Shown here in pieces: positions 25,766-34,594 of a DNA stretch of 59,028 bases. The translations under genes were made by a program, and so were the position numbers. Below the pieces are notes generated by a model. That model was not told the DNA's origin. It ran no database searches and saw only the letters and a list, made by a program, of their open reading frames with translations. This DNA is from Bradyrhizobium elkanii WSM2783. Lineage in GTDB: Bacteria; Pseudomonadota; Alphaproteobacteria; Rhizobiales; Xanthobacteraceae. The stretch's first letter is position 1; every line of letters starts with the position of its first letter. The stretch lies in contig NZ_AXAP01000052.1 of the NCBI RefSeq assembly GCF_000472865.1, forward strand, positions 1-59,028, read 5' to 3'.

Positions 25766-25975
25766 CCCCTCTTCCCTTCTCCCCTTGTGGGAGAAGCTGG
25801 CGCGAAGCGCCGGATGAGGGGTTGTCTCCGCGGGCGATAGCGTTCGCGGAGAGAATCGCTCACCCAAATGAGTCCAGTTCTGGCAGCGGAGCTGCCCTCT
25901 CCCACAAGGGGCGAGGGCACATCAACCAGCACCGCCGCATATAGCCCTCCTTGTAAGGGGAGAGGGCACAGCAAT
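25766..25975. repeat. Palindromic repeat, family B copy 2
   Basis: A composite with CTTCTCCCCTTGTGGGAGAAG (about 25778), GCGCGAAGCGCCGGATGAGG, then CCCTCTCCCACAAGGGGCGA (about 25894) and a further CCCTCCTTGTAAGGGGAGAG (about 25946). It fills the gap between the CheZ-like terminator and the convergent lipoprotein gene. Confidence 0.75.
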
Positions 25976-25982
25976 TGGCACT

Positions 25983-26498
25983 TCACGCCCGTGGCGCGCA
26001 GCGGACGTAGACCATGTTGCCGTAGCGGACGGCGGCGTCCTTGTCGACGAAGCGGGTGACCATGACGCGGCCGTCGAAGGAGACGATCTCGCGGTCCTGC
26101 TCGCCGCCGGAGGGCCCCGGCGGGCCGATATAGTTCTTGCCGCTCGGAGAGCCCTTCAGACGCAGCTCCTGGGGGGTGGCCTGGTCTGCGAGATGCATGA
26201 TCACGCCGCCGGACTGGCCGGCGCCGATCACGTAAGGCTGCTTGCACTGGTCGCGCGCCATCTTCTCGGTGCGGGCGCGGTCCGCCGGATTTTGGTAGGA
26301 GGCCAAGCCCCAGCGGCCGACGATCTCGTCGGAACGAATGGTGGCGGGCATTTCCGGCGCCAGCTCCGGTTCGGGCCCAGGCCCCGGGTTGGATGACAGC
26401 GACGGCAGGTTGACGCTGCTGCACGCGCCCAACAGAAGCGTCAGCGCCGAGACGGTCGCAAATTTCGCAACCGCGCGCGCGTCACCTGATCCGATCAT
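25983..26498 (-). CDS. Putative lipoprotein of unknown function
   Basis: A 171-residue protein from ATG 26498 with the strong ribosome-binding site GGGGGAAT upstream. The signal ends in a lipobox LLLGACSS, so Cys at about residue 28 is predicted to be lipidated. A Pro/Glu-rich linker (GPGPEPELAPEMPA) follows. The C-terminal part (EIVGRWGLASYQNP and EIVSFDGRVMVTRF) looks like a small beta-rich domain, as in some outer-membrane lipoproteins that bind cell wall. I do not recognise a named family. Positioned convergent with the CheZ-like gene and divergent from groES. Confidence 0.8.
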   Translation of the reverse strand: MIGSGDARAVAKFATVSALTLLLGACSSVNLPSLSSNPGPGPEPELAPEMPATIRSDEIVGRWGLASYQNPADRARTEKMARDQCKQPYVIGAGQSGGVIMHLADQATPQELRLKGSPSGKNYIGPPGPSGGEQDREIVSFDGRVMVTRFVDKDAAVRYGNMVYVRCAPRA

Positions 26499-26679
26499 CC
26501 GTATTCCCCCGAAATATCCTTGGGTCGCACCTTTGGGCCGCACCCGTCCTGCAGCCAAGCTTAAAACGTAAGGCAGAGCAATGACGTCGAAACGATGACG
26601 TGAGAACTCCAACCTGGGCTCTGATTTGATTTGGTTGCAGCATCCTATATTGGCCTCACCAAGGCCTTAACCACTTTGC

Positions 26680-26708
26680 TTGACAGGAAAGGCGCCAAGC
26701 CATATTCC
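26680..26708 (+). promoter_or_regulatory. Sigma70-type promoter of groESL
   Basis: A -35 box TTGACA (26680-26685) and -10 box TATTCC (26703-26708) separated by exactly 17 bases. The expected transcription start is just before the CIRCE element. Confidence 0.8.
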
Positions 26709-26719
26709 CCGCCCCACAA

Positions 26720-26746
26720 TTAGCACTCTGGCGCGACGATTGCTAA
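26720..26746 (+). promoter_or_regulatory. CIRCE operator (HrcA binding site)
   Basis: TTAGCACTC, nine bases, GATTGCTAA. The left half matches the CIRCE consensus exactly and the right half differs at one base from GAGTGCTAA. It lies about 12 bases after the -10 box and 97 bases before the groES start, where HrcA would repress until heat shock. Confidence 0.9.
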
Positions 26747-26843
26747 TGCGCTGGATATCCTGCCCGCGAGCCATCGACCGGCCGGCATTCAACCCCGGCC
26801 TCGATGAACGAGACCTGAAACCGAGCCTCCAAGAGGAAACGTC

Positions 26844-27140
26844 ATGGCTAAATCCAAATTCCGCCCGCTACATGACCGTGTCGTGGTCAAGCGCATCGAA
26901 GCCGAAGAGAAGTCCAAGGGCGGCATCATCATCCCCGACACCGCCAAGGAAAAGCCCTCTCAGGGCGAAGTCACCGCCGTCGGGCCGGGCGGCCGCGACG
27001 AGACCGGCAAGCTGATCCCGATCGACGTCAAGGTCGGCGATCGCGTGCTGTTCGGCAAATGGTCGGGCACCGAGGTCAAGCTCGACGGCGAGGAACTCCT
27101 GATCATGAAGGAGTCCGACATCATGGGCGTGCTGGTCTAA
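26844..27140 (+). CDS. groES: Co-chaperonin GroES
   Basis: A 98-residue cytoplasmic GroES that caps the GroEL ring. It begins MAKSKFRPLHDRVVVKRIE and contains the mobile-loop segment EKSKGGIIIPDTAKEKP and the ending LLIMKESDIMGVLV. Expression is predicted to be HrcA/CIRCE-controlled, so this is one of the CIRCE-type groESL copies known from Bradyrhizobium, which has several groESL operons. GroEL follows after 155 bases that hold a dispersed repeat. Confidence 0.98.
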   Translation: MAKSKFRPLHDRVVVKRIEAEEKSKGGIIIPDTAKEKPSQGEVTAVGPGGRDETGKLIPIDVKVGDRVLFGKWSGTEVKLDGEELLIMKESDIMGVLV

Positions 27141-27173
27141 CGCAACTTAGCGGAGCGGCCGCAACATCCACAT

Positions 27174-27250
27174 GCCATGCCCGGGCCTGACCCGGGCATC
27201 CATCGATCTTCAAGAGCGATGGATTGCCGGGTCAAGCCCGGCAATGACGA
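27174..27250. repeat. Palindromic repeat, family C copy 3, inside groESL
   Basis: An inverted repeat from CATGCCCGGGCCTGACCC to GGGTCAAGCCCGGCAATGAC, with inner ATCCATCG pairing with CGATGGAT. It lies in the groES-groEL spacer. The transcript would form a strong hairpin between the two cistrons. Confidence 0.85.
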
Positions 27251-27295
27251 CAAGGGTGTGCGGCCCAGTGCCCTCAATCATTCCAGGAGCAAGAT

Positions 27296-28933
<1,638 letters not shown>

Positions 28934-28954
28934 GCCCCTCTAACAATCAAATCA

Positions 28955-28980
28955 AAAGGCCGCCTTTGGGCGGCCTTTTC
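28955..28980 (+). terminator. Rho-independent terminator of groESL
   Basis: Stem AAGGCCGCC/GGCGGCCTT with loop TTTG, followed by TT and C. Confidence 0.9.
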
Positions 28981-28998
28981 GTATCCGGATTAGAACAT

Positions 28999-29027
28999 AT
29001 TCGGTTCTGATTGCATCAGAACCGAAT
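28999..29027. repeat. Perfect 13-bp palindrome
   Basis: ATTCGGTTCTGAT and ATCAGAACCGAAT are perfect reverse complements around TGC. It lies 20 bases after the groESL terminator and 20 bases beyond the stop of the micro-protein gene on the other strand. There is no T-run on either side, so it may be a repeat or protein site rather than a terminator. Confidence 0.85.
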
Positions 29028-29046
29028 CGCCGCCGAGTACTTCCTG

Positions 29047-29139
29047 TCAGGCCAGGCTGATGGCGGCGAATACCAGGCAGGCGACGTAGACCATGGCCAG
29101 GCTCACGCCCACGATCCTGGCCTCGCGATGAGATTCCAA
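29047..29139 (-). CDS. Candidate 30-residue single-span membrane micro-protein
   Basis: A short frame from TTG 29139 to TGA 29047. A strong ribosome-binding site GGAGGG (minus strand, about 29145-29150) sits six bases before the start. The product has a charged N-terminus (ESHREAR) and then about 21 hydrophobic residues (IVGVSLAMVYVACLVFAAIS), a single membrane helix with an N-in signature. Too short for normal gene callers. The close ribosome-binding site and clean membrane profile support it. Function unknown. Confidence 0.5.
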   Translation of the reverse strand: MESHREARIVGVSLAMVYVACLVFAAISLA

Positions 29140-29195
29140 AATTTCCCTCCATCGGAAGAGATAGAGGCCGCCGTAACGGCAGCCTCTATCCTGCA

Positions 29196-29537
29196 TCAAT
29201 CAATTTCCTGAACGACGGTGCGCGTGCCGGGATCCACCAGCATCACGCGGTCCCCGGAATACACATAGCGATACTTCGTGAGCGATGGTCCCCAATCGGA
29301 CGGCACCGCCGCGAGCTCGACATCACTCGGCACCGTTCCGCCGACGACGATCTTTTCCTTTGTCGTCACGGGACGAACCTTGTGCTCGGTGACGTAGGTC
29401 TTGATTCTGGTGCGGTACTCTGGCTCGATCTGAACCGTTGCACGTCCGGCTCCGGTCGTAGTCGTCACGGTGCTCTGCGCGAGCGCACCGCTCGACATCA
29501 GAGCGATAGCCGCGGAAAGCAAAAGCATCTTCCTCAT
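29196..29537 (-). CDS. DUF1236 domain secreted protein
   Basis: A 113-residue exported protein with signal peptide MRKMLLLSAAIALMSSGALA, cut before QST. The rest has the DUF1236 pattern: a Tyr-rich VRPVTTKEKIVVGGTVP stretch and WGPSLTKYRYVYSGDRVMLVDPGTRTVVQ. Such proteins are common in Bradyrhizobium and are of unknown function, often in many copies. A ribosome-binding site GAGGAGAAT lies just upstream. Confidence 0.88.
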   Translation of the reverse strand: MRKMLLLSAAIALMSSGALAQSTVTTTTGAGRATVQIEPEYRTRIKTYVTEHKVRPVTTKEKIVVGGTVPSDVELAAVPSDWGPSLTKYRYVYSGDRVMLVDPGTRTVVQEID

Positions 29538-30070
29538 CTGGATTCTCCTCGCCGCGACATGCGGCGCTCAAAGAACTTCATGGACTCGCACAAGTTCCGG
29601 GGTGCGCAGAGCGAATTTCCATTTTATCCCGATATCGATTTGCCAAGGAGCATCCGACTGATCGGACGATTAGCAATGAAAATTGTTGATTTTTACAATC
29701 ACCGCATCTGCTCTTGCCGGAGGACGCCGCGGCGATTTTTCCGATTTTTCCCACTATTTCAGCGGCGCGACGAATCCACCACCAAATGTCGGGGTTGCGA
29801 TCATCAATGGCCATGATGAACGCCCGGACTGCTGTTCACCCTAACTATCGCAGTGGAGATTCCGTTCCCTTCGGCGGGACGTAAGCACACGATGCGGCAT
29901 TCTTCGACCCGCACAAGCGCGAGGCTGCGATCGGCGTTGCCGAGGGAACTGCAGCCCGGGCTCGGGAATTCAATGAACCTGATCGTTGCAGGATGCACGA
30001 GCGCAGCGGGCAAGCCTGCCATCGCGCGAGCAGCGTCGTGGCTGTTATTTGCATGATTGTTGGAGAATGC
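29538..30070. other. Intergenic region without a clear gene
   Basis: A 533-base stretch. Its left half (about 29610-29720) is unusually AT-rich for this genome (for example AAATTGTTGATTTTTACAATC). Opposite-strand frames over 29800-30370 have no start signal or family features, and I treat them as shadows. It probably holds the promoter of the DUF1236 gene. Nothing else was recognised. Confidence 0.5.
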
Positions 30071-30274
30071 ATGGCTGGCCCGGATGTGGCTGACAAGGGT
30101 ATCGGCGGCGAAGCCGATTGGGCAGCCAAGCTGAAGAACGAAACGGACGCGTGGCGTCGGCGTCGCATGGTGCCGTCGCAGCAGTTGACCCCGGGCGGAA
30201 TTCCGGTCGTGCGCCGCCTGAAGCGGGAGCGAGCAAACGCGGGAGCCGTTGCGGCTCACCCCTTGTCCGGTTAG
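30071..30274 (+). CDS. Possible small basic protein, 67 residues
   Basis: A frame from ATG 30071 with GGAG at 30062-30065 five bases before it. The product (starts MAGPDVADKGIGGEADWAAK) is hydrophilic, with an Arg cluster WRRRRM and a second basic patch RRLKRERA. It shows no signal peptide, membrane helix or known domain. The ribosome-binding site is the main support, and it may be spurious. Confidence 0.35.
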   Translation: MAGPDVADKGIGGEADWAAKLKNETDAWRRRRMVPSQQLTPGGIPVVRRLKRERANAGAVAAHPLSG

Positions 30275-30461
30275 CCCACGACTTTTTTCAAGTTGGGAAC
30301 GCCCCCATCCCAGCAGTCCGCAACCGGGTTGCCCGCCCCCACCCGCGTCCCCCTGAAGGCGGCTGCGCATTTTTGGGTTACGTCACCACCGCGGCCTTCT
30401 TTTTCACCAAAGGTTTGCTAGTTACGGCGTTGGCGATTCTGTTCCTCAAGGGGATCCTCAT

Positions 30462-31661
30462 ATGCGCGCCCTGCTCTGCTGCCTCGTGGGCCTCCTCACG
30501 GCCTCTTCGGATCTCGCTCTTGCCCAGATGAAGCTGCCGTCCAAGACGGCGCCGGGCACGACCGAGACGCGCTATTTCACCGCGATCGACGGCTTGATGG
30601 AGGGCAATGCCGACGCGGTGCTGAAGGAAACCCGCCAGGGCAAGAACGTCACCGCGGCGGTCCTCGACGTCTGCTACCCCGCGGAAAAAGGTTCCGACCG
30701 CAAGGACCGCTTCGTCGTCAACCTCGCCGTCAATGGCCAGAACCTGAGCGGCACAACGCAGACCCTGAATGACAAGTCGCCCGTCACGGTGAAGCTCGTG
30801 CGCAAGCCGACCGGCGACAGTTTCGAATTCCGCGGCCAGATCACAATCGGCCAGGCGGTGACGGAAGTCGCCTCCTCCGACAATACCGACCTTTCGGAGC
30901 GGGAATTTCAGGAGAGCCAGACCACCGATGACGGCATCACGCCAGCACCGAAGGACTTTACCGAGGTGTCTCCCGAATCCGTCGGCGTGCGCGTCAAGCT
31001 CGACGCGGCGCTGGACTTGCTGAAGAGCCTCAAGGGCCAGGCCGTCGAGGTCGGCCTCTCGAGCCTCGCCATCACCTGCGACGCGCTGCGCGCCGGCGAG
31101 CAGACCATCAACCTCACCGTCGATCCGGAACAGGCCTCGGCCCTGGTCGCCAAGGCCAAGGCGACGCCGGGCGTGGTCGCGGCCGGCTGGACCACCGGCA
31201 GCGTCGAGATGGACCGCACCATCCGCTTCGCCGCCGCCGAGTGGCTCAGCGGCGACAAGATCAACAGGGACAAGATCGCATCAGCGATATCGGGCGTACT
31301 GAGCAAGACGCTGGCGGCAAAGCCGACGGGAGCGTCATGGAACGCCAACACCGGCAAGCTGAAATTGACCTTCAAGCGTCCGAGCCAGGTCTATCCCGCG
31401 CTCGGCCTCACCGAAACCGTCGAGATCTCGGCGCTGGTGTCCTCGGACAAGCCCGGTGCGTCGGACAGGCTGATGCTGTGGGTCTCGAGCCCGGTGGTCA
31501 CCACCGCCGATGAGGGTTCAGGTCCAAAGCTGAACCTCTCGGAAGACTCCGTCGGCGACGAGGAAGGCGGCGAGCCGCCCGACGACAACGGCTCGATCGA
31601 GGCGCTGGCGAAGGAATTCAAGGCCCAGCGCTGGGATGCCGACAAATCGGCGTGGAAGTAG
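30462..31661 (+). CDS. Exported protein of unknown function, 399 residues
   Basis: A signal peptide (MRALLCCLVGLLTASSDLAL, cut after ALA-Q) precedes a 375-residue mature part with no motif I recognise. The mature part is rich in beta-prone segments (VKLVRKPTGDSFEFRGQITI, GKLKLTFKRPSQVYPALG). It has only two Cys (VLDVCYP and ITCDALR) that could pair. The tail is acidic (EDSVGDEEGGEPPDDNG). It is predicted periplasmic. Its neighbours are other lineage-restricted envelope genes. A convergent DUF937 gene follows. Confidence 0.75.
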   Translation: MRALLCCLVGLLTASSDLALAQMKLPSKTAPGTTETRYFTAIDGLMEGNADAVLKETRQGKNVTAAVLDVCYPAEKGSDRKDRFVVNLAVNGQNLSGTTQTLNDKSPVTVKLVRKPTGDSFEFRGQITIGQAVTEVASSDNTDLSEREFQESQTTDDGITPAPKDFTEVSPESVGVRVKLDAALDLLKSLKGQAVEVGLSSLAITCDALRAGEQTINLTVDPEQASALVAKAKATPGVVAAGWTTGSVEMDRTIRFAAAEWLSGDKINRDKIASAISGVLSKTLAAKPTGASWNANTGKLKLTFKRPSQVYPALGLTETVEISALVSSDKPGASDRLMLWVSSPVVTTADEGSGPKLNLSEDSVGDEEGGEPPDDNGSIEALAKEFKAQRWDADKSAWK

Positions 31662-31701
31662 CGGCCACGCGGCGATATGTGACTGGCTTACCGCGCGCAG
31701 C

Positions 31702-32811
31702 TCAGACTCGTGCGAGCGAGTCCAGTTTTCCGTGAAGATCATCAATCGCCGGCTTCGCGACGGGACCAACACCTGGAATCGCCATCACCTTGTCGCACAT
31801 CTGATTGATCGAAGGTGTCACCACGACGATCAGTTTGGCGAGTGCGCTTCGTCCTTCCGGAGGCAGCTTTGCAGCTCGCGCGTTGACATCGTTCAACTGT
31901 GCTACCGCCTCGTTGATCTTGGGCAGGGCCGCTTGAGCGGTAGCCACGTCTGTGACGCCCGATAGCGCGGACTTCAAGGTGTTGACGGACGAATCGACCT
32001 GGCTGGCCAGGTTCACCCCGTCGACGGTCAAATTCGCGGGCGCCACGCCCACGGTCCCGGTTGCGGGGCGCGTTGCGGCGGGTTGCTCGGCGACAGTCTG
32101 TTCACCCGGGCGCTGCGTTGCGTACCAGAGAAGACCGCCGAGCACGACGAGGCCGGCCAGCCAATAGGGCCACTGCGCCATCGTGTTGCTTGGCGTGTAG
32201 CGTGTAGAAGCCCCGGCGACGCGGCTCGCGGCCGCCGAAGCTCCGCTGCGCACGCTCTCCCCCGCCCTGTCAATGAGACCGGCAGCGCTCAGTTGATCGG
32301 CGAGACCAGATGGAAGCGCCGCAGTGATCTGGTCCTTTTGCGAGGCGAGGAGCGATGTCAGCCCGCTCGCCTCCATGCCGGTGCTGCGTTGATGCTGCCC
32401 CAACGCCCCGAGGACGACAGGGCCAAGCATGCCGGTCAGCAACTTGCCGGAGCCCTCGCCGATGCCAGCGAACTTCGCGACGGCCTGAGCGATCGTGTCC
32501 AGCGCCCGGCCGCCAAACAGGCCGGCCAGCATCGCCGATCCGCTCTCCGCGAGCGCCGCCTGGCCAGGACCTGCCATCGCATTCTTCAGGCTTTCAAGCG
32601 CTCCAGGCTGCTGCTGCGACAATGCGCTGGACAACTGACGAGCGCCACCGGGGGTGGAGGCCACCTCGGACAAGTTCGCGAGCAGTGCGGGGACGGCACC
32701 TCCTATCGCCTTTTGTACGATGTCTCGATCAAGTCCCAGAGATGACGCGATCTTGGCGATCAGGTCAGGAGTCAGACATTGCATGACAACAGAGACGAGG
32801 TTCACAGCCAT
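31702..32811 (-). CDS. DUF937 domain protein with one membrane segment
   Basis: This 369-residue protein starts at ATG 32811, with GGAG seven bases before it. Residues 1-140 are the DUF937 domain (LTPDLIAKIASSLGLDRDIV, AVPALLANLSEVASTPGG). A membrane helix is at about 215-235 (WPYWLAGLVVLGGLLWY), followed by a Pro/Ala linker and a C-terminal helical domain of about 100 residues (LASQVDSSVNTLKSALSG). The DUF937 part would face the cytoplasm and the C-terminal part the periplasm, or the reverse. Function unknown. An upstream ATG at 32823 is less well placed. Confidence 0.85.
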   Translation of the reverse strand: MAVNLVSVVMQCLTPDLIAKIASSLGLDRDIVQKAIGGAVPALLANLSEVASTPGGARQLSSALSQQQPGALESLKNAMAGPGQAALAESGSAMLAGLFGGRALDTIAQAVAKFAGIGEGSGKLLTGMLGPVVLGALGQHQRSTGMEASGLTSLLASQKDQITAALPSGLADQLSAAGLIDRAGESVRSGASAAASRVAGASTRYTPSNTMAQWPYWLAGLVVLGGLLWYATQRPGEQTVAEQPAATRPATGTVGVAPANLTVDGVNLASQVDSSVNTLKSALSGVTDVATAQAALPKINEAVAQLNDVNARAAKLPPEGRSALAKLIVVVTPSINQMCDKVMAIPGVGPVAKPAIDDLHGKLDSLARV

Positions 32812-33203
32812 GGCGATCTCCATCGTTACGACGCGGTTGAGACAGGATGACTGACAATCATCACGTCGCATGCCCACGTCAGAGATTTCGATTCCGGCTG
32901 TCAGGCGCTGGGCAAAATTATCGGGGCGAACTAGCAGATTTCCGTGCCTGCCAACCGACTTTCCCACTGCGCGCGCATGTCCGCCCCAAAACTCGCAGCT
33001 GTCTAATCACAAAACGGAGAGCCGTGAAGGTTGATAGCCGCTGGCTCGACAGCCTGACATGGAATTTTGGCTGCTCCATTTGGGATGGCCGGCTGCCGGG
33101 GCAGCGATCGGAGCGGCATCGCGACGCAGTTCATTCGGCCTGGTCGTTAAGGTTCGATTCAATTTCCGGGAACATCATCGCTCAGCCGAACGTGGGTCAC
33201 GCC
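32812..33203. other. Divergent intergenic region
   Basis: A 392-base space between the leftward DUF937 gene and the rightward membrane-protein gene. The forward frame remains open from 32847, but its codons lack any ribosome-binding site or family resemblance. I see no repeat or clear promoter. Confidence 0.45.
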
Positions 33204-33905
33204 ATGCAAGTCCACGAGCCGAGTACCCTTGGAAACTGGTCGGGGAATGTGGCTGACGGCGAGTTGCCGGAGCAGCCGGCGCGCCTGTCGGATTTCCTGC
33301 AGCAAAATCGCGATGACGTTCTGGTGGTGCGGGGGCCGTACGGCGATTGGGCGCGCACCATTGCGCTGCCTGCGATGGCACTGGTGGCAGCCTTTGGGTT
33401 GGGATGGGCCGGCGGTCTGAATTGGCCGGAGTTCGCGAGCACGCTCGGGATCAGCTCGGTCGCCCAGAAAGTCACGTCTTCGCCTCGAACCGCTGAAGCA
33501 AGACCGGGCGGCAGGATCGAAGGCACCAAAAAAGCAACATCCACGTCAGATCTGCAGGCAGTAGCCCCCGCTGTCGTAGGAAGCATTCCCAAGCCTTTAC
33601 CCGCGAGCACTCACCTGGCTGCGCGCACTTCAAACCCGTTCGCCTCGCAGGCAAATGCGAGTCCCTCCGGCGCGGCGCCGGCGAGGCCACCTTTGGCGCC
33701 GGCACCGGAAACGAGACCGACCACCATATCGGGCTGGACGGTTGTCGATGTCCGCGACGGAACCGCCGTTCTCGACGGGCCTGACGGCATTCGGATGGCC
33801 GCGCGCGGCGACACGATACCCGGGCTCGGGCGTATCGAAACCATCGTGCGCTGGGGTAACCGCTGGATCGTTGCCACGGCTAACGGACTGATTGCGGCGC
33901 CTTAA
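33204..33905 (+). CDS. Single-pass membrane protein with C-terminal beta-rich domain
   Basis: A 233-residue protein from ATG 33204. The cytoplasmic N-terminus (1-50) is followed by a membrane helix at about 52-72 (IALPAMALVAAFGLGWAGG), then a Ser/Ala/Pro-rich linker. The C-terminal domain of about 55 residues (178-233) has the pattern GWTVVDVRDGTAVLDG...GDTIPGLGRIE...RWIVATANGLI. I have seen this pattern at the ends of several Bradyrhizobium inner-membrane proteins, where its job is unknown. A longer open frame from 32847 was not used. Its stop codon overlaps that of the convergent gene. Confidence 0.7.
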   Translation: MQVHEPSTLGNWSGNVADGELPEQPARLSDFLQQNRDDVLVVRGPYGDWARTIALPAMALVAAFGLGWAGGLNWPEFASTLGISSVAQKVTSSPRTAEARPGGRIEGTKKATSTSDLQAVAPAVVGSIPKPLPASTHLAARTSNPFASQANASPSGAAPARPPLAPAPETRPTTISGWTVVDVRDGTAVLDGPDGIRMAARGDTIPGLGRIETIVRWGNRWIVATANGLIAAP

Positions 33906-34312
33906 TTCGTGTTGAGCCGGAAGCGCAGCGTCTTCGAGCCGGTCAAGGTGACGAGGTCACCCTGACGGCGCCAGGTCGCGGTGTCGCCGAGCGCCGCAAG
34001 CAGATCATCGTCGGCCTGCGCCCGCTCAGGCGGACAGTTGCGATTCTCCATCGCGCCGGGAACGAAGATGATGGTGTTGCCGGCCACCGAGAACTGGCCC
34101 TTGCCGCCCTTGCACCAGAGTTCCAGCACCACCTCGCCATTGTCGCCGATCTCGAGCGAAGGGATGCGCTTGGAGCCGGGCATGCGCGCGGCATCGAGCG
34201 ACATTTCGAAGCCGAAGGGAAACTCCTCGTCGGCGCGCGCCGGACCTGCCGCGACCGCGGTCGCGAGCAGCGCGAAGACAAAGACCGTGCTCTTGCAAAT
34301 CCGTGAAACCAT
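33902..34312 (-). CDS. Exported META-like domain protein
   Basis: A 136-residue protein from ATG 34312 with signal peptide MVSRICKSTVFVFALLATAVAAG. The mature part is beta-rich and resembles the META (HslJ) fold: IGDNGEVVLELWCKGGKGQFSVAGNTI, then MENRNCPP and the final VTLTGSKTLRFRL. Two Cys (LWCKG, NRNCPP) could form a disulfide. It is predicted periplasmic or outer-membrane associated. The stop TAA overlaps the TAA of the convergent gene within the bases TTAA. Confidence 0.7.
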   Translation of the reverse strand: MVSRICKSTVFVFALLATAVAAGPARADEEFPFGFEMSLDAARMPGSKRIPSLEIGDNGEVVLELWCKGGKGQFSVAGNTIIFVPGAMENRNCPPERAQADDDLLAALGDTATWRRQGDLVTLTGSKTLRFRLNTN

Positions 34313-34357
34313 CAACTCTCTCTGACACTGCCCCATCGGCCGTTCGGAGACGAGTTG

Positions 34358-34449
34358 GTAGCCCGGGTGGAGCGGAACGTGCAACCCGGGATATCCGTGT
34401 CAGTGTTTGCGAGCGGACCCGGGTTACGCTGGCGCTTCACCCGGGCTAC
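34358..34449. repeat. GTAG-headed paired REP, family A copy 4
   Basis: GTAGCCCGGGTGGAGCGGAA at the left and TTCACCCGGGCTAC at the right, with inner ACCCGGG arms. It lies upstream of the META-like gene. Confidence 0.9.
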
Positions 34450-34461
34450 GAGTTCGATCCA

Positions 34462-34592
34462 CCTCCCCTTGTTGAAAAGGGGAGGTCGGTTTGCCCAACG
34501 CGCAACCGGGTGGGGATCCGGTCTCTCCGCGAACGCCTGCGCCCGTGGCTGACCCCTACCCCGCCGTCCCCTGCAGGGGGAGGGCGACGAGC
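34462..34592. repeat. Palindromic repeat, family B copy 3
   Basis: CCTCCCCTTGTTGAAAAGGG at the left and TCCCCTGCAGGGGGAGGGCG at the right, with the family B spacer words GGTGGGGATCCGGTCTCTCC. It lies just after the lctP stop and is more degenerate than other copies. Confidence 0.65.
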
Positions 34593-34594
34593 GG

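Noticed and set aside
29804..30370. Reverse frame of 188 codons in the DUF1236-upstream gap
   Set aside because: No start signal, Cys/Gly/His-rich shadow-like composition, and it would run through an AT-rich region without conserved features.
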